NCBI RefSeq assembly: GCF_005239225.2
Contig: NC_133287.1
Span: forward strand, 12,691,493-12,755,492
DNA from: Populus alba
Taxonomy: Eukaryota; Streptophyta; Magnoliopsida; Malpighiales; Salicaceae
Length of the DNA: 64,000 nt
Direction: 5' to 3'
Numbering within the stretch: position 1 is the first letter of the stretch; the number at the start of each line of letters is the position of its first letter. Below are positions 1 through 10,368 of the stretch, piece after piece. The translations under genes were made by a program, and so were the position numbers. A model generated the notes under the pieces. It did no database searches. It saw only the letters and a list, made by a program, of their open reading frames with translations, and was not told the DNA's origin.

Positions 1-1448
1 AAGGTTTTATATCATCATTTTGCACTTGAAGTATCAATAACTCCTTAACTAAAGCATGTTTTATAATAACAAGTCTAATACTATAAGATACCTTAATATA
101 TGGTAAATGTTCATCTTAAATGCAGGCCTATCACATAAATAAAAAGAATGATTGATGAATTCAACTACTGAAATTGTGAAGATAAAGAGAAGGTGAAGCT
201 TAGAAAAGTGATGTTCGTTTAGTCCAAACTGGAACACTATTAGGTAATTGGGTCATATATGGAGCTATAGATCTCAGATTTAGGTCTAATTTATATGGAT
301 GGAAAGCTAAGACATAGGCCTAAAACTTTCATGTGGAGTCTAAGATTTAAAAACATCATTTTCAAGTCCAAATTATAGCAACAATGGAGAAGTCCAAATT
401 TGTCCTGCAGCCCAGACACTATTCAGTGTTTAGCCCATATCTCGAGTTTTAAAAGTTCAAATGACCTTAATTTTTTTTCCTGAAAAGCTGGGACAATTTC
501 CTAGAACTTTCATGGTAAAGTTGGTTCAAATTCTAACGCTAACAATGATGTTTTGTTCAGACAAGAAGATAAGGATTGTCACCAAGTCAAGATGTGGCCA
601 CCCATTCAACAATTATTCATCAAATCAATAGTTCTAAATTTTGGCCTGTAAAAGGAGGCATTTTCCATACATTTAGGCATCTTGGTGTTTAGATCAAGAT
701 CATGCTCTTGCTCTTACTCTCTTTCTTTATATTTTTTTTAATGTTCAAGTTTTATTTTATGTTATATTAATCTCTTGTTTATGTCTTTCATTTCCTTTCC
801 ATAATTATGTTCTTATCTTGTTTATTTATGTTTCTTTCTTTCATTATGTTTAGCTAAATTTATTGTGTCAAGGTGAAAAGGTTACACTAATGGTGTAAGA
901 ATAAGTATAGTATAAACTCAACATGGACTTTAATGCTTGATACTAACATGTTTTATATTTATTATCTTGCTCACTCTTAATATCTTGCTTGTTAAATGAT
1001 TAATCTAGATTTGTATTGAACAACCCTTGGTACAAAAAATACTTGGCACTTTCATAGCCTAACTGTATGGTATAACCGACACCCGTGCTATGAAAGGAAC
1101 TTGATTTTTTGTTAACATAAGTTATCACCATGAATACCTAATAATATTTACAAGTATTGGCATTACTCGAATAAGATAATTAATATAATCATGTTAACAA
1201 TTTATAATCCGATTGGAACCTCCTTTGTGTGTGGTTTCCAGTTGAGTAATAAGAGTATATACTATACTTGTTTGAAGTACCATTAGTGAATCCTCTAACC
1301 TTGACATTTGTTGTTATTATTGTTTAATCCTCACATTAATCTTACATCTCAAAGTCCTCTTTACTATTACTACTACTATTACTATTACTACTACTATTAC
1401 TACTACTACAACCACTACTACCACCACCACCACCACTACTACTAGTAT

Positions 1449-1489
<41 letters not shown>

Positions 1490-1631
1490 TTATTATTACT
1501 GTTGTTGTTGTTGTTGTTGTTGTTGTTGTGTTGTTGTTATTTATAATTTATATAGTTAACCTCCTTGTGGTTCGACCCCAGTCTTGCTGGGTTATTTATT
1601 ACTTTGACACATCAATCTTTTGGTCGTGTCA
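1..1631 (+). mobile_element. LTR of Ty3/gypsy-type element, copy 1 (left end cut by window)
   Basis: This segment aligns by eye with the complete solo LTR at 31979-33915, starting about 28 bases into it. It ends with the same GGTCGTGTCA terminus at 1631. Shared landmarks are the ATATATGG block near 95, a degenerate TATA region near 645, a GGAACCTCC block near 1215, the triplet microsatellite, and a GGTTCGACCCC block near 1570. It sits inside the LTR-derived sequence of the next element, because the DNA from 1632 resumes a sequence that is continuous near 8270. TATAT at 1632-1636 would be the right-hand target duplication, but its partner lies outside the window. Plus orientation is inferred from the TATA box in the better-preserved copy. 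Confidence 0.75.
1360..1540. repeat. ACT/ATT/ACC/GTT triplet microsatellite inside LTR copy 1
   Basis: This is a run of TACTAT, TACTAC, ACCACC and finally TTGTTG triplets within the LTR. The solo LTR near 33.4 kb has the same kind of tract at the same place but with different unit composition, so the tract has diverged quickly between copies. Confidence 0.9.
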
Positions 1632-2464
1632 TATATCATATTGCTAAATGCTTAAATGTTGACAAATGGTTGATTAGCTTCGACTAATGGCATTCGAATG
1701 GATGACCGGGATAAATTATTGATTAGCTTCGGCTAATGACATCCAAATGGTTGATCGGGACAATGGTTGATTAACATTGGTTGATGGCATCCGAAGTGGA
1801 TGACCAGGGTGAGTGAACGGTTAACCTCAGCAAATGATGCGTTAAGAGGATAGCCGAGTTTAAGATTATGGTTGATTGCAAGAATTGGTGCATCTATATG
1901 TACTACAAGTTGTTTATACCAAGTACATGAAGAAACTATAAATGTCATACTTCAATCATGGGATAATGTTAATGCTTCCTTAAACTGCCACACCATTTAA
2001 TTATCATTATTATTATTAAGTAAATGCATTCTCTTAAATGTTTTGTACTGCAGTAGGGATGTCACACCAATGAGGTGCCTAGGAAACCCAATACACAAGA
2101 ACCTACTTTTGCAAGGAATCATGTAGTTGCATTCTAAATCACGATGTATTTTGTATGAATCAATGTATTGAATGTATAACTATTACTAGATCCTTTTCTT
2201 TAAATTCATGACAACTATTAGTAGGATAGGAATGCAAACTCATGTCTATGTTTGTATATTTTTAATGTGAACTTCTAATCATGCAAACATAATATTATGT
2301 TTTTATGTAAGATTCACTTTTAAATGAAATGTTGATTGTTATTGATGTATGGATTGTATCTTGATGATGTGAGGGAAAAGGTTCACTGATTACCGACATG
2401 ATGTGTGTCAAGTACAAAAAAAAACATTTACTGTTGTTTTGGCTTGAAAATCCGTGTTGTTACA
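1632..2464 (+). mobile_element. 3' part of the left LTR of a chromovirus-like element (element A)
   Basis: The segment is repeated directly at about 8262-9219, and both copies end in a similar TTGTT(A/C)(C/T)A terminus. Directly after it, at 2466-2478, is a TTGGTATTAGAGC primer-binding-site-like sequence. That identifies this as the U3/U5 end of a left LTR ahead of gag. The first 150 bases hold a tandem unit of about 49 bp (GATTAGCTTCGGC, then ATGGCATCCGAATGGATGAC). The right copy has more of these units. Confidence 0.75.
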
Positions 2465-2465
2465 A

Positions 2466-2478
2466 TTGGTATTAGAGC
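2466..2478 (+). other. primer binding site of element A
   Basis: TTGGTATTAGAGC resembles the TGGTATCAGAGC site complementary to the 3' end of initiator tRNA-Met, used by many plant Ty3/gypsy chromoviruses. It begins two bases after the presumed LTR end and about 55 bases before the gag start codon, as expected for a 5' leader. Confidence 0.75.
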
Positions 2479-2534
2479 ACTTGATCTGGATCCTGAGGAT
2501 CATTGATAATTATGTTGTTGTGTTGAATTTCAGG

Positions 2535-5122
2535 ATGGTACACACCCGACAAGGGACACGAACTAAGCCGCCCTCCTTAGAAAGGAGGGCTGGGAACCAA
2601 GATGCCCAAGGTTGGCAAGACGAAGATCCTTTGGATGATACAGCATCTCATGCTCCAATAATACCACCCGAAACCTTGCAAGGGGAAGCCATAGTAGCGA
2701 GGGAAGGTCGAAGGCCTAACCAGACAAAGGAAGTACCCTTAGTTGCAACAGAGTAGCAAGAAAGATTAGAGGCATAACCATCAACTATTCCAACTGGTGT
2801 GCCCTCATAATATGTAGACACGAGACTCCTTGTACAAATAATTAAAGCGGTGATGGAGGGCATGGGTGGTTTGGCAACACAAATAACTCTCGCCACACAG
2901 ATTCCACAAACAACCCCTATGACTAGCACAACCATGAATAATGTGGTACTATTGGTGCAACTAGTCAAGAGTATGAGGGAAATGGGTTGTGAACCGTAAA
3001 TGGGGGAACAAGATGCAGAGATTGCTAGGAGATGGATTAGGAAGGCAAAAAAGACCATGATTCAAATAAGCATACCTGAGGGTTTGGGGGTAAATTGTGC
3101 AACCCAGTTATTGTCCGATAGGGCCATGACATGGTGGGAAATAGTTTAGCTGAGGCATGCAACCGAGACACTAACTTGAAGTGACTTCAATATAGAGTTT
3201 GAGAATCAGTTTTATTCCAGGTACCATCGCAAGGTGAAAGAAAAAGAGTTATTGGCATTAAGATAGGGTGATATGTCGGTATTGGAGTACGAAAGGAGGT
3301 TCCATGATCTCTCATTGTTCGCCCCACACTATGTGCCAATAGAGGAACATATGATTAAGAAGTTGAGAGAAGGTTTGCGACAGGATTTGAGACAAGGATT
3401 GATTGCCTTGCGGTTTAAATCTGTAAGAGAGTTGATTGAGGTTGCATAAGCTCTGGAGGCTTGTATTGGAGAAAACTAAGAGGGACATCAGGGTATAGGC
3501 AAAAAGAGAGATGGGGACTATTTCAGTGGCGGACCACCACTCCCGAAGAAAGGAAAAAGTGGAGTGTTTGAGTAGTATAGGAAAAGGGGGAGTTTGATCT
3601 TACCGCCCCACCAACAGTCAGGTGGGAGAGTGATGGTTAGACAGTCACACTCAAAGGCAAACTCTTCAACTAGGATCGATGATCGTAAGGGTGTTGACTA
3701 TCCTTTTTGTGTAAAATATGGACAAAAACACCCTGGGGACTGCTTAGTTTCCCTCAGGCGATGCTTTGTGTGCAGAGGATAAGGTCATAGGTGGAGTAAC
3801 TACCAATATCTGGGTCAAAGGTGTCATTACTGTGGTGGAAGAGGTCATTATAAGAGGGACTGCCCCAAAATGAACATTGGACAGGTACAGAGCTACAGGT
3901 AGCCGAGTGAGAGCCATTAATAGTCAATCACTATAAATAGGCTAGTGAGATCTTCTCAATCAGGAGCAAACTCCAATTGAGGGAAACCGAGGGCATAAAA
4001 TTATAGGACCTCGAGGAGGGTCTTTCACTTGACACAGGAGGAGGTCAGGGTTGCATCGAATGTGGTGGCAGGTACACTACTAATGAATAATTTTAATGTG
4101 CATGTGTTGTTTGGTCTGGTTGCCACCCACTCATTCATTGCTAAGAGAATTGTCATTAAACTGAGCAATGGAGTAGAAATAGTAGAGAAGGGGTTCGTAA
4201 TTGGAACTCTAATGGGAAACATGGTTGAAACAAATATTATGTATGTGGATGTGGGGGTTAGTCTATCTAGGTATGAAATAGAAGTAGAATTGATTCCCTT
4301 AGAGCGACATGATTTTGACATAATCACAGACATGAATTGGTTGAGTAAATACAAGGTTATGCTAAAACTATTACTTTCCAAACACCTGAGGGCGAGAGGA
4401 TGATTTTTGAAGGAGAGAGAATTCTCAAACATCGCTTTAATATCCGTTATAATAGCCCAAAAACTTCAAAGAAAGGGATACATGGGATACCTCGTATACA
4501 TCTTAAACTCTGATGATGAAGGTCTATGACTGAAGGATATTCCTGTGGTGAAGGAATTCCCAAATATGTTTCCCGAAGAAGTACCAGGACTACCCCCGGA
4601 GCAAGAGGTAGAGGTGTCTATAAACACTTTTCCTATAGTCTCACCCATAGCTCAACAACCATACCGGATGGCTCTGGCAGAACTAAACGAGTTAAAGACT
4701 CAACTATAGGAATTGTTAGATAAAGGGTTTATACAGCCCAGTAATTCTCCTTATGGAGCACCGATACTATTTGTAAGAAAAAGAGATGGAACCCATAGAC
4801 TTTGTATTGACTATCGATAGTTAAACAAAATAATATTGAAAAACAAGTTTCTATTACCTCAAATAGATGATTTGTTTGATCAATTAAAGGGAGCGAGGGC
4901 ATTTTCAAAGATAGATATGAGATCAGGGTACTATTAGATGAAGATTAAAAAAGTGGATGTAACAAACACCGCTTTTAGAACTCATTATGGACAATATGAA
5001 TTTTTGGTGCTACCATTCGGGTTGACGAATGCCCCGGCCTTCTTAATGGACTTGATGAATCAGGTTTCCAACCATAACTTGATAAGTTTGTGTTAGTATT
5101 CATTGATGATATACTGGTGTAC
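2535..5122 (+). pseudogene. decayed Ty3/gypsy chromovirus gag-pol (element A)
   Basis: The gag reading frame opens with MVHTRQGTR at 2535 and is then broken by several stops and frameshifts. A CCHC zinc knuckle of form CxxCxxxxHxxxxC is readable near 3829-3870. An aspartic-protease-like stretch (about 4050-4400) keeps an ATHSFI core, but its catalytic DSG is altered. Reverse transcriptase blocks run from about 4540: PxxVxGLPP, a GFIxPSxSPxGAP block, RLCIDYR, and [16 protein letters not shown], ending in FIDDILVY at about 5098-5121. There the sequence stops where another LTR begins. RNase H and integrase are missing. The motif order and PBS fit the Del/Tekay side of the chromoviruses; that lineage call is inference. 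Confidence 0.85.
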
Positions 5123-5468
5123 TGATTAGTACTTAAAAGTGCATTTTCATCAAGATTTTATATCATCATTTTGCACTTGAAGTATCAATAACTGCTTAAC
5201 TAAAGCATGTTTTATAATAACAAGTTTGATACTATAAGATACCTTAATATATGGTAAATGTTCATCTTAAATGTAGACCTATCACATAAATCAAAGGATT
5301 GATTGGTGAATTCAACTACTGAAATTGTGAAGATAAAGAGAGGGTGAAGCTTAGAAAAGTGATGCTGGTTCAGTCCAAACTAGAACATTGTTTGGTAATT
5401 GGGTCATATCTGGAGCTGTAGATCTTGGATTTAGGTTTGCTTTATATGGATGGAAAGCTAAGACACAG
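5123..5468 (+). mobile_element. LTR of TGATT family, copy 2, 3'-truncated
   Basis: It begins TGATTAGTACTTAAAAG directly after the reverse-transcriptase active-site codons of element A. It then matches copies 1 and 3 for about 345 bases. Similarity stops abruptly at ACACAGG (5468), so roughly 1.5 kb of the LTR is absent. The base run before it (TGTAC, 5118-5122) is the likely target site, but the right-hand duplicate is gone with the deletion. Confidence 0.8.
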
Positions 5469-6519
5469 GTTTTCGCTACCAGAAATCGGCAACGACGCAA
5501 TTTTCGTTTCCAGAAATCGACAACGACACAATTTTCGTTGCCGATTTCTGAATCGGCAACAACATGGTTTTATTAAAAGTTAGGGAAACAAATTGAAATG
5601 TCTTAAAGAGCTGGGAGGGAGGAGTAAAACTGGTTTTGGAGAGACCAAAACAAGGATAAGAACACATCTAAACCAACCCCAAACACCCCACCTCATTTAA
5701 TGGGGAGTATAAATACAAGGAGGAGAGAGAAGGTGACCCTTCCTCTTTCCAAAGTTGTCTGCAACAGCTGCATTTCCAGCTACATGTTGCTCTTCCTCCT
5801 TCCCAACAAAAACCTAAACCAAACCAACAGAGAGTGTCTTGTAAACGTGTGAGGGAGAGTTAATACCTTGAGAGAAGATTGGACAATTGCCTAGAGGGAA
5901 AGGAAAAGGGGGCCAAAAAACATGAGAGGAAGAAGAAGGAGAACCAGTAGGAAAGGAGAAAGAATACCCTAAGACAATTCAATTTGAAAAGTATAGGTCA
6001 TGAAACTCCCTTCCTCTTCTCCTTAAGGCCCAAAACCAGTAATAAAGAAGAAGACCCTAAGAAAATTGACCTATTACCTAAGCTAGTTGTGAAGGAAGCT
6101 AAAATTAACTAAGAGGACAAGGAAACAGAAATGAAATGAGGCCAATTCCCAGAACCAAAGAAAAATTGAATGAAAGAATCATGGTAGAGGACTGCCTTAA
6201 CTATGGGGTTAGCCAGCATGCATGTGTGTGTTCTGCTGTAATTTTTTGAAAGATTATATGCTAGAATTGATGGTTTCAATGTGTATGTTCAGCTGGAATT
6301 TGTTGAGAGATTATATACTGAAATTGATGGTTTTTAATATGTGCTGAAATTGATGGTTTTCAATGTGTGTATTCTGCTAGAATTTATTGAAAGATTATAT
6401 GATGGAATTGATTGTTTCAATGTGTGTGTTTTGCTGGAACTTAATCACAATTTTATGTCCTAGGGTTGTTTCAGCAAGTATGGTGTGTGTTCAAGCTGAA
6501 ATGTGTGTTGAGTAGTGAA
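5469..6519 (+). mobile_element. retrotransposon-derived segment, likely LTR/leader with a TATA box
   Basis: There is no coding potential. At 5480-5495 and 5535-5550 lies a perfect 16-bp inverted repeat (CAGAAATCGGCAACGA), using the same GCTACC/GCTGCC words as the array further right. Around 5706-5715 is GTATAAATAC, followed by purine-rich and then CTTCCTCTTTCC sequence, as at a promoter and RNA start. From about 6200 a loose repeat of TGTGTGTTCTGCTGGAATT phrases begins. The most economical reading is the 5' part of a long LTR whose end is at 9219, but I could not define its left terminus. Confidence 0.45.
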
Positions 6520-7975
6520 TTTGTGATTCGCTGCCGAAATTGTTTCTTCTGCAGCGAATTAGCATTTCCTGCCAAATGGCGTGTTCTTCAGCGAAATTGT
6601 GGTTCGCTACTGAAACTGTGTCGGCTGCAGTGATTTGTGATTCGCTGCCGAACCATGTGTTCTGTAGTGAATTTGGGAGTCGCTGCCAAAATTGAGTTGT
6701 CTTCAGCGAATTTGTGATTCACTACCGAAACTGAGTTACCTGTAGCGAATTAGCATTCGTTGCCAATTCGTGTGTTCTGCAGTGAATTTGGGACTCACTG
6801 TCGAAGTTGAGTTGTCTGCAGCGAATTTGTGATTTGCTGCCCAAACTAAGTTGTTTGCAGGGAATTAGCATTCGCTGCCGAATTGTATGCTCTGCAGTGT
6901 ATTTGTGATTTGCTGTCGAAGTTGAGTTGTTTGCAGCAAATTTGTGATTCGCTGCTGAAATTGAGTTGTCTGCGGTGAATTAGCATTCACTACCAAATCG
7001 TGTGTTATTCAGCGAAGTTGTGATTCGCTGCCAAAGTTGAATTGTCTACACCCAAAGTTGAATGCAAATTCGCTGCCGAATTGTGTGTTCTGCAGCAAAA
7101 TTGTGATTTGTTGCCGAAACTGTGTCAGTTATAGCGAATTATCATTCGCTCCTGAATCATGTGTTCTGTAGTCAATTTGTGATTCACTATCAAAATTGAG
7201 TTATCTACAACGAAGTAGCATTCGCTGACAAATTTCGTGTTCTGCACTGAATTTGTTATTCATTGCCAAACTTGAGTTGTCTATAGTGAATCTATGGTTC
7301 ACTACTGAAACTGATTTGTCTACTGCGAATTTGGGAGTCGCTGTCGAAGTTGAGTTGTCTGCATCAAATTTGTGATTCACTACCGAAACTAAGGTGGCTA
7401 CAGTGAATTAGCATTCGTTGCCGAATTGTGTGTCCTGCAAAGAAATTTTTATTTGCTGTTGAAACTGGGTTGGTTGTAGCGAAGTAGCATTCGCTGCCGA
7501 ATTGCGTGTTCTGTAGCAAATGTGTGATTCATTGTCGAAGTTGCGTTGTCTACTGCAAATCTGTGATTCTCTACCAAAACTAAGTTGTTTGCGGCGAGTT
7601 AGCATTTGCTATCGAATTGGGTGTTCTGCAAATCTGTAAATTTGTCTTTTGCTGCTGAAACTGAGTTGCCTGCAACGAATTAGTATTCGCTGCCGCATTG
7701 TGTGTTCTACAGTGAAATTATGAGTCGTTGTCGAAGTTGTATTGTTTGTAATGAATTTGTGACTCGCTACTGAAATTGAGTTGTCTACAACGAAGTAGCA
7801 TTCGCTGCCGCAAAACATATTGGCTACAGTGAACGAGTTTTCACTACCGAAATTGTGGCACATGCAGTGAACTAGTTTTCGCTGCCGAATTAGGCAGCCT
7901 GCCGCAAACCAGTTTTCACTATTGAATTGCGTAGCCGGTAGCGAATTAGTTTTCGCTGCCAATTTCTACAATAGG
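6520..7975. repeat. tandem array of about 40-bp GCTGCC/GCGAAT units
   Basis: Roughly 35 degenerate units follow one another. Each combines a TTCGCTGCCGAAA-like word, a TTGAGTTGTCTGCAG-like word and a GCGAATTTGTG-like word. Alternate units carry AGCATTCGCTGCC in place of GTGATTCGCTGCC, which suggests a higher-order repeat of two or three monomers. Short open frames on the minus strand are only products of the repeat period. The last unit ends near 7970 with TTTTCGCTGCC, the same word that opens the segment at 5469. Confidence 0.8.
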
Positions 7976-8261
7976 CCTCCTAGGTAGAAATGACTTAAAT
8001 GCTAGTAACAATTTCATGGTATGATGGTGTAAAATGTGGAACTCTTGAATGTGAACATATGAACTCTTGAAATAAGTATGGTGACAAATGTGATTCAAAG
8101 ATACAAATGTACTGATTTGTGACCAATGATGTCTTAGGTGGTGTGGTTGGGAATGTACCATCGTCAAGACAAGAACAACCCACAGGTGGAGCAGGTAGGT
8201 GACTTTCACCTTCTTTTTTCATACGTTGAATAATAAAATACTTTATCATGAATGTTACCAT

Positions 8262-9219
8262 ATTGTGTTAGAATAGATATCAGATTGCCAAATGCTTAAA
8301 TGTTAACAAATGGTTGATTAGCTTCAGCTAACAGGATCCGAATGGATGACCAGGACAAATGAATGATTAGCTTTGCCTAATGGCATCCGAATGGATGACT
8401 AAGGGCATCCGAATGGATGACTGGACAAATGATTGATTAGCCTTGGCTAATGGCATCTCAATGGATGACTGGGATAAATGATTGATTAGCTTCAGCTAAT
8501 GGCATCCGAATGGATGATCAGGACAACGGTTGATTAACTTTGGTCGATGGCATCCGAAGTGGATGACCGAGGTAAGTGAATGGTTAACCTCAGCAAATAA
8601 TGCCTTAAGAGGATAGCCGGGTTTAAGATTATGGTTGATTGCAAGAATTGGTGCATCTATATGTACTACAAGTTGTTTATACCTACATGAAGAAACTATA
8701 AATGTCACACTTCAATCATGAGATAATGTTAATGCTTCCTTAAACTGCCAGACCGTTTAATTATCATTATTATTATTGAGTAAATGCATTCTCTTAAATG
8801 TTTTGTACTACAGTAGGGATGTCACACCAATGAGGTGCTTAGGAAACCCAATACACAGGAACCTACTTTTGCAAGGAATCATGTAGTTGTATTCTAAATC
8901 ACGATGTATTTTGTATGAATCAATATACTGAACATATAACTTTTACTAGATCCTTTTCCTTAAATTTGTGACGACTATTAGTATGATAGGAATGCAAACT
9001 CATGTCTATATATGTATATTTTTAATGTGAACTTCTAATCATGTAAACATAATATTCTGTGTTTATAAGATTCACTTTTAAATGAAATGTTGATTGTTAT
9101 TGATGTATGGATTGTATCTTGATGATGTAAGGGAACAGGTTCGCCGGTTACCGACATGATGAGTGTCAAGTGCAAAAAAAAATTACCGTTGTTTTGGGCT
9201 TGAAAAGTCGGGTTGTTCT
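8262..9219 (+). mobile_element. right-hand LTR end of element A
   Basis: It matches 1632-2464 over nearly its whole length, including CACACCAATGAGGTGC, AACCTACTTTTGC and the poly-A-like run before the terminus. It carries about five units of the 49-bp tandem repeat (8313-8560), against two to three in the left copy. The terminus GTTGTTCTA near 9219 is followed directly by Athila-type gag coding sequence, so this is the outer boundary of element A. The interval 7976-8261 between the array and this segment has no recognised feature and probably belongs to the same LTR. Confidence 0.7.
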
Positions 9220-9227
9220 AGTTCCAT

Positions 9228-10363
9228 ATGGTTTGCGCTGGCATGAAACCGAATGGAGTTAACGAAGAACAGGTTAAGTTGAAAGGTTTCCCTTTCTCTT
9301 TAAAAAGGGTAGCAAAGGCATGCCTTTTCTCTATTCTCCCAGGTTCCATTAGGACTTGGAATGCCATGAAGAAGATATTCTTTGAGAAGTATTTCCCAGC
9401 ATCTCAAGTTGCCAACAAAAGGAAAGAAATATGTGGGATTTGGAAATCTCATGGAAAAACACTCTCCGAGTATTGGGAAAGATTTGAGCAACTGTGAATT
9501 CAATACCCTCACCATCAGATACCTGATCAATTCCTCATTCAATATTTCTATGAAGGACTGATGTCTATTGTTCGTAGTGTCATTGATGTGGCAAGTGGAG
9601 GGGCATTGGTAGAGAAGACACCCGAGGCTACATGCCAATTGATCTCAAACATGGCAGGCAACTCGAAACAGTTTGGCACCCATGGAGACCTCTCAAACAA
9701 ACGAGTAAATGAGGTAAGTATTTCTAACCTTAAAAATAAAGTTAATGATCTTACTTCTCTTATACGTTCTTTGGCTTGTGGAAATGTACAGCAGCTGAAA
9801 ATTTATAGCATATGTTCCTTACAAGGACATACCTTGGATATATGCCCAACAATACAAGAAGATTACATTGAACAAGTTCATACAGTTGATGGAGGATTCA
9901 ACGGACAGCCCCAGCATAAATATGATCCCTTTTCCAACACATATGATCCCAGATGGAGAGATCATCCAAACTTATGCTATTAAAACCCACCTTAACAAGG
10001 CAATTAAGGTCGACAGTTCCATCCCTGTGGATTTCAGCCCCGGCATAATTATTATGCGAGACAGCCCCTTCCATTCACAAACTCCAATGTTATGGGTTCT
10101 TCATTAAGTGATGCTCTTTATGAGATGATGAAGACATTAGCTTCTAATACAATGACCTTGCAACAAAAAATCATAAGATGATTAAGACATTGGCTTGTGG
10201 AAATGTACAACATCTAAAAATTTTTAACTGCGGAAATTGGGTCAAGGATTCACAATTTAGAGAAGCAAATAGGGCAAATGGCTTTAAGTGTGGGGAATTT
10301 GGAAGCACACATGAATGGAAAATTGTCCTCCCAAGCATTAAATCCAAAAGAGAATTTTAATGC
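9228..10363 (+). pseudogene. Athila-like Ty3/gypsy gag, broken
   Basis: The readable peptide has the Athila gag signature LKGFPFSLK, then W(N)xMKxxFxEKxFPAS and (N)KRKEICGI. A stop follows at 9495 and the frame resumes with QYFYEGL. Downstream are TPEATCQLISNMAGN and a proline/aspartate-rich part with YDPFSNTYDPRWRDHPN. A duplicated stretch follows: SLACGNVQQLKI near 9770 recurs as TLACGNVQHLKI near 10187. The reading is cut at 10364 by the solo LTR and continues at 14306. The upstream start of this gag lies outside the window, beyond element A. Confidence 0.85.
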
Positions 10364-10368
10364 GATCA

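Noticed and set aside
1560..1600. GGTTCGACCCC resembling a tRNA T-arm (B box)
   Set aside because: No A box or foldable acceptor, D and anticodon arms surround it. The same block occurs in the other LTR copy as part of the LTR.
7408..7962. Minus-strand frames with repeated Gln/Asn/Phe words
   Set aside because: The repetition follows the 40-bp DNA array, and frames shift with unit length.
6520..7975. Possible CRISPR-like array of regular repeats
   Set aside because: There are no unique spacers between conserved repeats, units are degenerate, and the context is plant retrotransposon DNA.
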